A DNA stretch of 64,000 bases from Stigmatella aurantiaca DW4/3-1 (GTDB lineage Bacteria; Myxococcota; Myxococcia; Myxococcales; Myxococcaceae): the NCBI RefSeq assembly GCF_000165485.1, contig NC_014623.1, positions 6,466,893 through 6,530,892 on the forward strand, read 5' to 3'. Position numbers and translations under genes: made by a program. Below are positions 50,592 through 58,948 of this stretch, piece by piece; within the stretch, counting starts at the first letter, position 1, and each line of letters starts with the position of its first letter. The notes under the pieces were generated by a model. The model saw only the letters and a list, made by a program, of their open reading frames with translations. It had not been told where the DNA came from and did no database searches.

Positions 50592-52937
50592 ATGAAAGGC
50601 ATTGCATTCCAGGTGGGCCGGATCGCCCGGGGCTTTGCCCTGGGCCTCTGCCTCGCCTCCACGGTGTCAGCGGCCCAGAACTACGGATCAATCCCCAGGG
50701 ACCGCATTCCCCCCGCGGGATGGGAGGACACGCAGTGGGTGGACCCTCAGGGGTGGCAGACCCTCGACGTCTCGCAGTACGGACTGCGCCCGAACGACAG
50801 CACCCAGGATGCCGCAGCCAAGCTCAAAGCCCTCGTGGAGGGCGGGACGACCTCGGGCAGCCGGGTTTTCTATTTCCCGCCCGGCATCTACTACTTCAAG
50901 ACCTCCCTGCGGCTGGGCGTGGGGAACCTGATCCTCCGCGGCGCGGGAAAGGGCATGACGATCTTCCGCATCACCTCACCGGGAGATCAGCTCGCGCAGA
51001 TCGAAATCGGCATCGACCGCAAGGCGCAGATTGGCTCGCCCCTTCCCGTCACCGCCGACGTCGCCGCCGGGGCTCAGACGGTCACCCTGGCGGACGCAAC
51101 CTCCATCGCCAAGGATGACTTCATCCTGCTGGGCAAACCGCCCCGGGTCTGGGAAGCCCCCACCTACTCCCAGATCTTCAAGGTGCTCTCCAAGAGCGGC
51201 AACACGCTGACGCTCGACATGAAGGTGGGCCTGAGCTACCCGGCCTCCGCCAACCCCACCGTGCAGAAGATCCAGATGCTTCAGAACGTGGGCATCGAGC
51301 GGCTGAAGGTCCATCGGACCAACGGCTGGGTCACCGACCCGGTCACCACCCAGAACGCGGGCAATCTGGTGCTCAGCGGCGTCTACAATGGCTATGTCCG
51401 CGACGTCGAGTCCGAGACGAGCATCCGCTCCCATATCTCGGTGGACCTGAGCCGCAATGTCGTCGTGGAACGCAATGATTTGTACGACACGCTCGAAAAC
51501 CGGGGGGGCTGGGGCTACGGCGTGAACGTGAACTGGTCCACGCGGGTCCGGGTCACCGACAACAAGACGTGGGATCTGCGCCACCACATCATCCTGCAGA
51601 CGGGGACCAACCACAGCGTGGTGGCCTACAACTCCGTCGAAGCGCCCCACATGGATTACAACGACATCGCGCTTCACTCCACGCATGCCTACATGAACCT
51701 GTTCGAAGGCAACCGGTTCAAGGAAGGCTACGCGGACAATTCCAAGGCGGGTCAGGCCGACAAGCACGCCACGGGGCCGGGCAACACCTGGTTCCGCAAC
51801 TTCGCCAGCGGCAAGGTCGGCAGCGAGAACGATGCCACCTACCGGCAGCACGTCATCGGCAGCGCGGTGGGCTCGCTGTTGGCCGCGGGCAACTACGCCA
51901 AGTACCAGCACTACTTTGGCGCGAACCGGGTCAACGGCACGGACACGTGGGGAGAACTCTCCTCGACGTCCTCCCTGCCCAGTTCGCTGTACCTGACGGG
52001 CAAACCGGGCTTCTTCGGCAACAAGGCCTGGCCCCTGTACGGACCGGGCGTGAGCGACTGGGGCGCGAACAACACGCCCCCCGCGGCAGCCCGGGAGCGG
52101 CCGGCCATCTTCACGGTCGACACGCTGAACGACTGGAGCCTGACCCACAGCCACTCGGCGACCCTGACGTTCGACACGGCCAATGGGGACTCCTTCGGGG
52201 GCGACACGTCCCGGGCCACGAGGACCGAGCCGCAGGAGGCGGAGATCGTCTGGAACAAGCCCCACATCACCTCTTTCCGGGCCATTGGCTATCACTGGCC
52301 CAGCCAGGCGACGTCGCACTTCAGCTTCTTCACCTCCTCCAACGGGACCACCTGGAATCCGGTGACGGCCGCCGTGGAGAACGTGGACGGCAACTGGAAG
52401 CGGGCCGTGTACACGGCCAAGCACCTGGGCGACGTGCACTACGTCAAGGTCCGCTTCAACAACGTGGCAGGCAAGGAATGGGCGCAGCAGCTGGCCCAGA
52501 TGGAACTCTCGCACGGCCAAGCCCATGTCGACCGCGCGGACAGTTGGGCCTTCACCCACCTGCACTCCCCCGAGATGACCATCGATACGGCCAACGGCGA
52601 GAAGTTCGCGGGGGATGAAGCCCGGTACATGCGCACCACCGCGGGCAACCAGTCCATCCAGTGGCGCAAGTACGGCATGTCCCTGTTCAACATCTCCACC
52701 TACTACTGGCCGGACGAGCCCATCTCGCACTTCATCTTCGAAGCCTCCGCGGACGGCTCCACCTGGACGCATGTCACCCCGAGGATCTTCCCCGGAAGCC
52801 CCACCACCGATGGGAGTTGGCAGCGGTACTGGTACACCCTGTCGGGCCTGGAAGGCATGAACTACGTCAAGGTGACGTGGAACAACCGCACGGGAAAAGC
52901 CTTCTCGCCTCAGATTGGCCAGGCCGTCCTCCGGTAA
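50592..52937 (+). CDS. Secreted pectate-lyase-like beta-helix protein with duplicated C-terminal domain
   Basis: A 781-residue exported protein. ATG at 50592 has GGAGGGAG upstream and a clear signal (ARGFALGLCLASTVSA). Residues ~35-480 resemble Pectate_lyase_3-type right-handed beta-helix proteins (VSQYGLRPNDSTQDAAAKLK, FPPGIYYFKTSL, LILRGAGKGMTIFRI). Two tandem ~125-residue discoidin-like domains follow, each with WxxTHxHS, DTANGxxFxGD, YHWPxxxxSHF/YYWPDEPISHF and YVKVxxNNxxGK. No catalytic residues can be assigned; likely a polysaccharide-active or adhesin protein. An AT-rich leader at about 50500-50550 probably holds its promoter. Confidence 0.82.
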   Translation: MKGIAFQVGRIARGFALGLCLASTVSAAQNYGSIPRDRIPPAGWEDTQWVDPQGWQTLDVSQYGLRPNDSTQDAAAKLKALVEGGTTSGSRVFYFPPGIYYFKTSLRLGVGNLILRGAGKGMTIFRITSPGDQLAQIEIGIDRKAQIGSPLPVTADVAAGAQTVTLADATSIAKDDFILLGKPPRVWEAPTYSQIFKVLSKSGNTLTLDMKVGLSYPASANPTVQKIQMLQNVGIERLKVHRTNGWVTDPVTTQNAGNLVLSGVYNGYVRDVESETSIRSHISVDLSRNVVVERNDLYDTLENRGGWGYGVNVNWSTRVRVTDNKTWDLRHHIILQTGTNHSVVAYNSVEAPHMDYNDIALHSTHAYMNLFEGNRFKEGYADNSKAGQADKHATGPGNTWFRNFASGKVGSENDATYRQHVIGSAVGSLLAAGNYAKYQHYFGANRVNGTDTWGELSSTSSLPSSLYLTGKPGFFGNKAWPLYGPGVSDWGANNTPPAAARERPAIFTVDTLNDWSLTHSHSATLTFDTANGDSFGGDTSRATRTEPQEAEIVWNKPHITSFRAIGYHWPSQATSHFSFFTSSNGTTWNPVTAAVENVDGNWKRAVYTAKHLGDVHYVKVRFNNVAGKEWAQQLAQMELSHGQAHVDRADSWAFTHLHSPEMTIDTANGEKFAGDEARYMRTTAGNQSIQWRKYGMSLFNISTYYWPDEPISHFIFEASADGSTWTHVTPRIFPGSPTTDGSWQRYWYTLSGLEGMNYVKVTWNNRTGKAFSPQIGQAVLR

Positions 52938-52950
52938 CCGCGGCGCCTGC

Positions 52951-52978
52951 CCTGCCTCCAAGCCTTCTTGGAGGCAGG
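52951..52978. terminator. Bidirectional hairpin terminator between convergent genes
   Basis: Perfect 12-bp stem CCTGCCTCCAAG/CTTGGAGGCAGG with loop CCTT, midway between the beta-helix gene and the convergent small lipoprotein gene. No T-run, but the stem is strong. Confidence 0.75.
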
Positions 52979-52993
52979 ACGGACCTGGGCAGT

Positions 52994-53338
52994 TCAGCGA
53001 CAGTCTGGATCGTTCAGGCAGCGCGGGTTGCAACAACCATCCATCGCGCAAGTGCACGTCGGGAGGGTGAGGCCACACGCCTTCGAGACCCCGTTGCACG
53101 TCACACTGCCGGCACCGGCCGCACTCGCGGAGCACGCCCCAGACGAGCCGCTGCACGCCACGGTCGACCCACCCGTACAGCTGATGCTCACCGTGCAGTC
53201 CCCCACCAGTGCGGACTCCTGCGTTTGGAGGTGTTGCTCGGGGAGCATGGCTTCCTCTCCTGGCGCCTGATCCGAAATGGAACCACAGGCAGTCACCACC
53301 GCCACCATCACCACGAGAATCCCAGTCAGTGTCTTCAT
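52994..53338 (-). CDS. Small Cys-rich lipoprotein, second of its kind
   Basis: A 114-residue secreted protein: signal with lipobox VVTAC, short acidic spacer, then a Ser/Gly-rich disulfide-rich body with ten or more Cys (CTVSISCTGG, CSGSSGACSA, CTCAMDGCCNPRCLNDPDC). AAGGAG before the ATG at 53338 fixes the start. The cysteine-dense tail resembles secreted knots. It faces the beta-helix gene and shares a hairpin with it. Function unknown. Confidence 0.75.
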   Translation of the reverse strand: MKTLTGILVVMVAVVTACGSISDQAPGEEAMLPEQHLQTQESALVGDCTVSISCTGGSTVACSGSSGACSASAAGAGSVTCNGVSKACGLTLPTCTCAMDGCCNPRCLNDPDCR

Positions 53339-53519
53339 GAACGTCTCTCCTTCATCGAGGTATTGGATGAACATCCCCTGCGGATGCAGCGAAAGTGCCA
53401 ATCCCAGGTCAATGCCTCCTTCCTTCAATACAAGACATGCCCGCTATTATTGTTTAAGCCTACAAGAACAGCTGTGACCCGATCGGCTACAGGAGAGCGC
53501 CAGGTTGTGACTTTGGGCG

Positions 53520-54710
53520 CTACTCCCGGGGCAGGCCGAGCAGGTGGCTGGCGTAAGCGAGCATGGCCTGATCCCAGTTGACATCGATGTGAGACGTCAT
53601 GCTCTGGAGATCACGCCAGTGCCGTTGGACCGGATGGCCCTCGAACCCCGATGACGCCCCCATGTGAAGGACCAGGCGCTGGACAGCGTTGACACACAGC
53701 CGCGCGAGGTAGGCGCGATCACGCTTGAGCGCGAGCCACTCCTCAGAGGAGAGTGGCCGCCGGTCACCCCCTGCGCGGTGCAGCGTCTGGACAATCGAAT
53801 CGTAGAGGAGCCGCGCGCACGAGAGCTCGGCCGCGCTCTCCGCGAGGCGCTCCTGCGCTGTGCCCAGGGGGAGGCTGGGCGCTGAGGCGCTGCTGTCGAT
53901 CCGCTTGCGCAGGGCGGCCACATGCTCATGGTAAGCACCTTCCGCGCAGCCAAGGATCGGCCCGATGATCGCGCTGGTGGCATACGGGATGAACGGCACC
54001 TCGAAGAGATAGGAGCCGGGATTGACCTGGGCTCCCTCGGGCCGCGCGCCGAAGCAGTCCGGCAACGCCACCCCCCAGCCATCCGGTACGAACAGATTGT
54101 CAAACACGACATCCTTCGAGCCAGTTCCCCTCATGCCGGTGACGTGCCAGGTGTCTTCAACGCGAACCTGCCCGGGCCGCACGGCCAGCAGGAAGAGATT
54201 GGGCACCGGCGGTGCCGGGTGGTCCTCACAGCGGCCAGAGACAATGAGCCAGGTGGCGTGATCGATGCCCGAACTGAAGCGCCAGGTCCCATGGACACGG
54301 AACCCGCCCTCCTCTTTCCGAATGGTGCCGGTCGCCGTCACCGACGCGGTGGAGAAGAGCTGCCGGGGGCCATCGGCGAACATGACCTCCTGACAGTCCC
54401 GCGAAAACCGGCCCGCGATACCAGCATGACCGCCCACGATGCTCATCACCCAGGCCGTGGAAGCACAGGTCCGAGCGGCGACGCGGGCGGCTTCGACCAT
54501 CGTGGGCCAGTCGAGCTCCAGCCCGCCGTAGCGCCTTGGCACGATGATCTGCAAGAGACCGGCGTCGAAGAGCTCGACGATGGTCTCCCGGGGAAGGCTG
54601 CGCGCCCGCTCGGTGGCACCGGCGCGAGCCCGCCATCCTTCACTCAGTGCCTCGACGCGAGCGCACATCTCACCGTGCTCGGCACGAACCGGGGCGGCCC
54701 TATCGGACAT
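53520..54710 (-). CDS. Acyl-CoA-dehydrogenase-fold flavin monooxygenase (group D type)
   Basis: A 396-residue enzyme related to HsaA/HpaB-like two-component monooxygenases and acyl-CoA dehydrogenases. Seen: PRRYGGLELDWPTMVEAARV, ASTAWVMSIVGGHAG, the FMN/FAD-region GFRVHGTWRFSSGIDHATW, and MRGTGSKDVVFDNLFVPDGW, then a helical C-domain with MGASSGFEGHPVQRHWRDL. These enzymes hydroxylate small aromatic or amine substrates using reduced flavin from a partner reductase; none is encoded here. AGAGGAG precedes the ATG. It starts 14 bases after the ligase stop, as last gene of the operon. Confidence 0.85.
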   Translation of the reverse strand: MSDRAAPVRAEHGEMCARVEALSEGWRARAGATERARSLPRETIVELFDAGLLQIIVPRRYGGLELDWPTMVEAARVAARTCASTAWVMSIVGGHAGIAGRFSRDCQEVMFADGPRQLFSTASVTATGTIRKEEGGFRVHGTWRFSSGIDHATWLIVSGRCEDHPAPPVPNLFLLAVRPGQVRVEDTWHVTGMRGTGSKDVVFDNLFVPDGWGVALPDCFGARPEGAQVNPGSYLFEVPFIPYATSAIIGPILGCAEGAYHEHVAALRKRIDSSASAPSLPLGTAQERLAESAAELSCARLLYDSIVQTLHRAGGDRRPLSSEEWLALKRDRAYLARLCVNAVQRLVLHMGASSGFEGHPVQRHWRDLQSMTSHIDVNWDQAMLAYASHLLGLPRE

Positions 54711-54724
54711 GACAGCACTCCTCT

Positions 54725-57262
54725 TCACACGCTGACGCCCGCGACCCTGCGCACCACGGGCTTGTCGAAACAAAACTCCTCGGGAATGAACGGCTGACCG
54801 AGCAGGGCAACGAACCGTTCGATCACATCCCTGTCGTTCGACGCCACGAACTCATAAAAGTTCGTGCTGTTCCAGAGAAGATACACGTGCTGGAAGTGCC
54901 TCCCGAGAGAAGCCACCAGCGTCTCGAAGTCCACCTGCCCGTTCTCCATCTGCGCGAGCATCTGTTGCTTCTTCCACGCGATCTCCTCGGGCGTGAAGTA
55001 GAAGCTCTTGTGCTTCTCGTCCTTGGCACGCTCGCGGCGTTCATACTCCTCGGCGTCCGGATGATTGAGTTTCTCCAGGAAGAAGCCCAGACCATCGGGC
55101 TTCAGCAACTTCGCGACATGGCCGATTTGGCGATCTCGATCCGTTCCGTAGAACTGGAACGCCGCGGTTTCATAGAGATAGTCAACACCCTGAGCGAATA
55201 CCCCGTAGTCCGGATGGCCGACGAGGGAGTTCGCGTCCACCTGGAGACAAGACGCCGAGATGAACTTGGACAGGTGGGGGTTCGCGAATTTGTGGAAGTG
55301 CTCCTCGTTGGCTTTGTTGGGAGAACTGGTGAGCGTCTGGATTCTTCCTCCAGCAAAGCCCGCGAGCGTCCGCCCGTTCGAACCGTCGAACGCATCGGCC
55401 TCGTAGAAGGTGAAGGTGCGATCGCTTCCCTGGGCACGTTCCTCCGAAAGCCGCGTCAGCGCGACCCCCACGTGCGACATTTCCTCGAGAATACAGGGAA
55501 CGCTCGCAAGGAAATGAGAGAACAACGGCCCTGTCTTCCCAACGAGCAGGTCATGGTAGGCAAGCACGCGGGGGTCCGGGATGCGGTCCCGTATCCTCGT
55601 CACCACGGGCTGACGCGGGACCTGCGACCGTCCTGTCGCCAGCGCATGGAAATGATCCGCCAACCGGATCATCGCGGAGTTGGCAAGGTATTCGTTGACG
55701 TTGGCGGGCTGCGGACTCTCGGCCGGATCATCATTGTCCATCTGAAACCTCTTGGAAGTTTTTCCTGACAGGGTCCTCGGGAGCGCATCAAGGAACGCCA
55801 CACGGGTGGGAACCATGTGCCAATCGAGGGAGGCGGCGCAATATTGCATCACCTCCTCGGCACTGAGCGCGGCGCCTGCCCGAAGCACGACGCAAGCCTT
55901 GGGAACATGGCCCGCCGCTTCATCCGCCACGGGCACCACGGCCACTTCCGCGACGGCCTCGTGCGTCAAGAGGTGCGCTTCGATCTCGCGGGGGTTGACC
56001 TTGAACCCACCCCGGGAGAACACGTCGTCCTTCCGGCACACATAATAGAGATACCCGTCCTGATCGGTCCGGAACAGATCGCCGGTGAAGAGAACCCGCT
56101 CCTCGCCGAACAGATTGTCCTTGAGCACCTTCGACGTCTGCTCTGGCAGGTTCCAGTACCGCAACATCACAAGATCCCCAGCGACCGCGAGCTGCCCAGC
56201 CCGGCCTGGCTCGGTGACCAACTGGCCATCGTCATCGACCAGAAAGGCACGGACGCCCGGGATGGCCTTGCCCACGGAGCCTGGCCGCTTGTCAATCTCC
56301 GAGGGGGGGAGATAGGCAACACGCTTGCACTCGGTCAGTCCGTAGTTCGAGAAGATCTTGACTTGCGGAAACGCGCCCCTCAGACGGCGGATGTGCTTGA
56401 GCGGCAAGGCTTGCCCACTGCTGGAGATATACCGGAGGGGTTCGATGCGCTGCGACTCAAGATCTTCGATCTGGCAAACATGGAATATCACCGGAGGAAA
56501 CACTTGCATGCCGGTCACTTCTTCGCGGCGGATCACCTCGAGGATCTGCTCTGGCTTCTCGGGGATTTGCTTTTCCACAACCGCCCTGCCCCCGAAAAGC
56601 AGTGGCATCAGGATGTTGTAAAAGCCGTAGTCCGAGGCCAAGGTCGAATAGCTCAAGATGGCATCATCGGGTGTATTTTCCAGATACCCTGTCACGGACT
56701 GGAAGGCGGCGACCATGTTCTTGTGGCTGACCAGCACCCCTTTGGGCCTCGCACTTGAGCCTGAGGTGTAAAAGAGGGTGCCCAACCGGGCGTCGTCGTC
56801 GTCACCGCCCGCCTCGAACACCTCTGGCCCGTCCAGAGCCCTGATGTCCGCCACCCGTCCGCCCACACTCGACAGACCAGGGTCCGTGTGAAGGATGACC
56901 TTCAACGCCGCCTCCTCGGCGATGGGCTCCAGATCTCCGGAGATTCCAGTGACGAGCCCGCGGGCACCGGAGTCCTTGAGTTGAAAGAGCAGCTTGCGTT
57001 GACTGAAGGTGTGATGAACCGTGACCAGGACACAGCCTGCTTTCAGGATGCCGAGCACGGCGGCCAACGCTTCGATTGAAACCTCGGAGTAGATGGCAAC
57101 GCGATCCCCCCGGACAATTCCACGATCAACCAGCGCATGGGCGACACGAGAGGCCATGCGATCCAGCTGAGCATACGTGGCGGATTGCGCTCCGAGCACG
57201 ATCGCTTTTTTGTCCGGAAACCGTTCGACGTTGCGCTCGAAGAAGTGGTGGAAGAGTTTCAT
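54725..57262 (-). CDS. Acyl-AMP ligase fused to a methyltransferase-like domain
   Basis: An 845-residue fusion. Residues ~1-510 are an ANL adenylating domain: P-loop FYTSGSSARPKGVLVSHKN, NYGLTECKRVAYLPP, TGDLFRTDQDGYLYY, RKDDVFSRGGFKVNP and catalytic Lys in LSGKTSKRF. It resembles ligases of acyl-CoA/exosortase-associated type more than NRPS domains; there is no carrier domain. Residues ~540-845 resemble class I SAM methyltransferases (FYEADAFDGSNGRTLAG, VAKLLKPDGLGFFLEK, YLLWNSTNFYEFVAS), but motif I is atypical. ATG at 57262 sits in ATGA overlap with the MFS stop and has GGGAG upstream. Probably activates and methylates an acid in a dedicated pathway. Confidence 0.85.
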   Translation of the reverse strand: MKLFHHFFERNVERFPDKKAIVLGAQSATYAQLDRMASRVAHALVDRGIVRGDRVAIYSEVSIEALAAVLGILKAGCVLVTVHHTFSQRKLLFQLKDSGARGLVTGISGDLEPIAEEAALKVILHTDPGLSSVGGRVADIRALDGPEVFEAGGDDDDARLGTLFYTSGSSARPKGVLVSHKNMVAAFQSVTGYLENTPDDAILSYSTLASDYGFYNILMPLLFGGRAVVEKQIPEKPEQILEVIRREEVTGMQVFPPVIFHVCQIEDLESQRIEPLRYISSSGQALPLKHIRRLRGAFPQVKIFSNYGLTECKRVAYLPPSEIDKRPGSVGKAIPGVRAFLVDDDGQLVTEPGRAGQLAVAGDLVMLRYWNLPEQTSKVLKDNLFGEERVLFTGDLFRTDQDGYLYYVCRKDDVFSRGGFKVNPREIEAHLLTHEAVAEVAVVPVADEAAGHVPKACVVLRAGAALSAEEVMQYCAASLDWHMVPTRVAFLDALPRTLSGKTSKRFQMDNDDPAESPQPANVNEYLANSAMIRLADHFHALATGRSQVPRQPVVTRIRDRIPDPRVLAYHDLLVGKTGPLFSHFLASVPCILEEMSHVGVALTRLSEERAQGSDRTFTFYEADAFDGSNGRTLAGFAGGRIQTLTSSPNKANEEHFHKFANPHLSKFISASCLQVDANSLVGHPDYGVFAQGVDYLYETAAFQFYGTDRDRQIGHVAKLLKPDGLGFFLEKLNHPDAEEYERRERAKDEKHKSFYFTPEEIAWKKQQMLAQMENGQVDFETLVASLGRHFQHVYLLWNSTNFYEFVASNDRDVIERFVALLGQPFIPEEFCFDKPVVRRVAGVSV

Positions 57263-58518
57263 GGGCATCTCCCTGTCGTCTGCTCTCTGGACAAGTGACC
57301 TCTGGCCCTCACACGCCGCGCCATCATCCGCATCACGAGCGAGACCGCCACGCAATAAGCGCCCATCACCATGATCTGAGCCGGATAACTCACGCGGCGA
57401 TCAATCAGAACCCCCGCCAGCCCCGGACCCGCCGCCGAGGCGAAGATCAGGACCGCCACGACCACCGCTCGGATGGAGCCCAGATGCTTCACCCCATAGA
57501 GCTCGGGCCAGAGCGCTCCAAACATGGACAAGGAAAACCCATTGGAGACGCCATAGAGGGCCATGAAGGCGAACGCGCTCCATACCGCCTCGATGCTCCC
57601 CAGAAGAAACAAAGCGAGCCCCAGGGGCAGCAGGTAAACGGGCAGGAGCGCCACGGCCGAGAAGCGATCCACGAGTTGCCCGGACACGAGCGTGAAGACA
57701 ATGGTCATCGCGGCATAGAGCGTGAACGACGAGGCGAACGTTCCCGGCGGCCAGCCGCGCAGTTCCGCCAGATACACCTGATGAAAGAAGAGGGTGTTGC
57801 CGATGAAGGCGGGCGGCAACGTGGCCAGAAGCACGAAGTAGAAGAGCGGGTCGCGAAGCACCTCTCCCCTCGTCCAGCTCCGGGACCCGGCGGCGCGCCC
57901 CACCCACCCCCCAGGACCTGCCTCGGCCGCTTGCGGCGCGCGCTCCGCCGCGACCAGCGAGGCAATCACCGGCAAGGCCACCAAGACCAAGGCGCCGGCG
58001 ACGAGCTGCCATGCACCGCGCCACCCGAGGGAGGCCGCCAGCGCCACGAAGACGAGCGGAAGCAGCGCTTCGCCCATATTGAGGCCCAGCGTCGAGAAAG
58101 AGATGGCCTGCCCCCGGCGAGCCGAAAACCACCGCCCCATGACGGTGAAGGCCACATGGCTCATCATCCCCTGCCCGGACAGGCGCAGCAGGTAGAGGGT
58201 GACGCACAGAAGCGCCACGTGACGCGACAGGGCCATGGACGCGGCCGCCAGCGCCAGCACGGGCACCGTGAGCATCACCACGCTCCGCGCGCTGTACTGG
58301 TCGGCGATCTGACCGGCCCGCGCCAGCGTGAGTGCGCTCGCCAGCGTGGCCGCCATGTAGAGCGAGCTGAACTCGCCATGCGAGAGCGCATACTCCCGGC
58401 GGAGCTCTCCCGCCGAGAGCGCGATGAAGAAGGTCTGCCCGAACGACGAAAAAAAGAACAGCAGGAAGCCACCGGCCACCCACCGGGCATTCTCGCGAAG
58501 GAAGGTGAATCCTTGCAT
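57259..58518 (-). CDS. MFS transporter
   Basis: A 419-residue 12-helix transporter with LLFFFSSFGQTFFIALS, ARAGQIADQYSARSV (motif-A-like loop between helices 2 and 3), MGRWFSARRGQAISFSTLGL and VSGQLVDRFSAVALLPVY. It is of the monocarboxylate/nitrate-porter-like type, so export of a small acid is plausible but not proven. ATG at 58518 lies 25 bases after the cupin stop; an upstream ATG at 58578 would overlap the cupin gene. The stop overlaps the ligase start in ATGA. Confidence 0.85.
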   Translation of the reverse strand: MQGFTFLRENARWVAGGFLLFFFSSFGQTFFIALSAGELRREYALSHGEFSSLYMAATLASALTLARAGQIADQYSARSVVMLTVPVLALAAASMALSRHVALLCVTLYLLRLSGQGMMSHVAFTVMGRWFSARRGQAISFSTLGLNMGEALLPLVFVALAASLGWRGAWQLVAGALVLVALPVIASLVAAERAPQAAEAGPGGWVGRAAGSRSWTRGEVLRDPLFYFVLLATLPPAFIGNTLFFHQVYLAELRGWPPGTFASSFTLYAAMTIVFTLVSGQLVDRFSAVALLPVYLLPLGLALFLLGSIEAVWSAFAFMALYGVSNGFSLSMFGALWPELYGVKHLGSIRAVVVAVLIFASAAGPGLAGVLIDRRVSYPAQIMVMGAYCVAVSLVMRMMARRVRARGHLSREQTTGRCP

Positions 58519-58543
58519 GGTCCCAGGCGCTGCGGGGCTGGAC

Positions 58544-58930
58544 TCAGTAACCGGAACCGTTCTGTTTCGTGAGATCATGCCGCTCGACGCCCTGGAGCGG
58601 CGGGTTGAAGATGCTGACCAGGATCAGATCCGTGTCCTTGCCGCCACGCAGGTAGTGGCGGTCGTGCTGATCCAGCACATAGATATCACCGGGTCGAATG
58701 GGATAGACGTTGCCGTTCATGTCCTCGACCTCGCCTTCGCCCGCGATGCAATAGCAGGCTTCGAGGTGGTTGCGGTAATGCAACAGGGACTCCGTGCCCG
58801 CGCGGACGACCGTGTGGCAAACGGTAAACCCCATCCCGTCTTTTGCGGTGAGCAACCGGTGACTCGTCCCGGCACCCCATTCGACGAAGAACGCTGTTTT
58901 TTCGACGTCAGACAGACTGCGAACGAACAT
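58544..58930 (-). CDS. Ectoine-synthase-like cupin (EctC homologue)
   Basis: A 128-residue cupin very close to EctC: DDGMGF-like [12 protein letters not shown], Tyr52, Glu57 in NHLEACYC, Tyr84 and His92 in [11 protein letters not shown], and the end [15 protein letters not shown]. The Glu, Tyr and His correspond to the known iron ligands of EctC, so the active site is kept. EctC closes N-acetyl-diaminobutyrate to ectoine, but no ectA or ectB is near; instead the neighbours are an exporter, acyl ligase-methyltransferase and flavin monooxygenase. It may cyclise a different amino-acid-derived substrate. AGGAGG precedes the ATG. 18 bases separate it from the SGNH stop. Confidence 0.9.
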   Translation of the reverse strand: MFVRSLSDVEKTAFFVEWGAGTSHRLLTAKDGMGFTVCHTVVRAGTESLLHYRNHLEACYCIAGEGEVEDMNGNVYPIRPGDIYVLDQHDRHYLRGGKDTDLILVSIFNPPLQGVERHDLTKQNGSGY

Positions 58931-58948
58931 GACGATGCCTCCTACGGA

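Noticed and set aside
57076-58572. A 498-codon plus-strand frame opposite the MFS gene
   Set aside because: Very Arg/His/Gln-rich and antisense to a membrane transporter with clear helices.
53520-58930. Calling the operon an ectoine biosynthesis cluster
   Set aside because: Only the cupin fits; no acetyltransferase (ectA) or aminotransferase (ectB) is present, and the other genes belong to acid activation and flavin chemistry.
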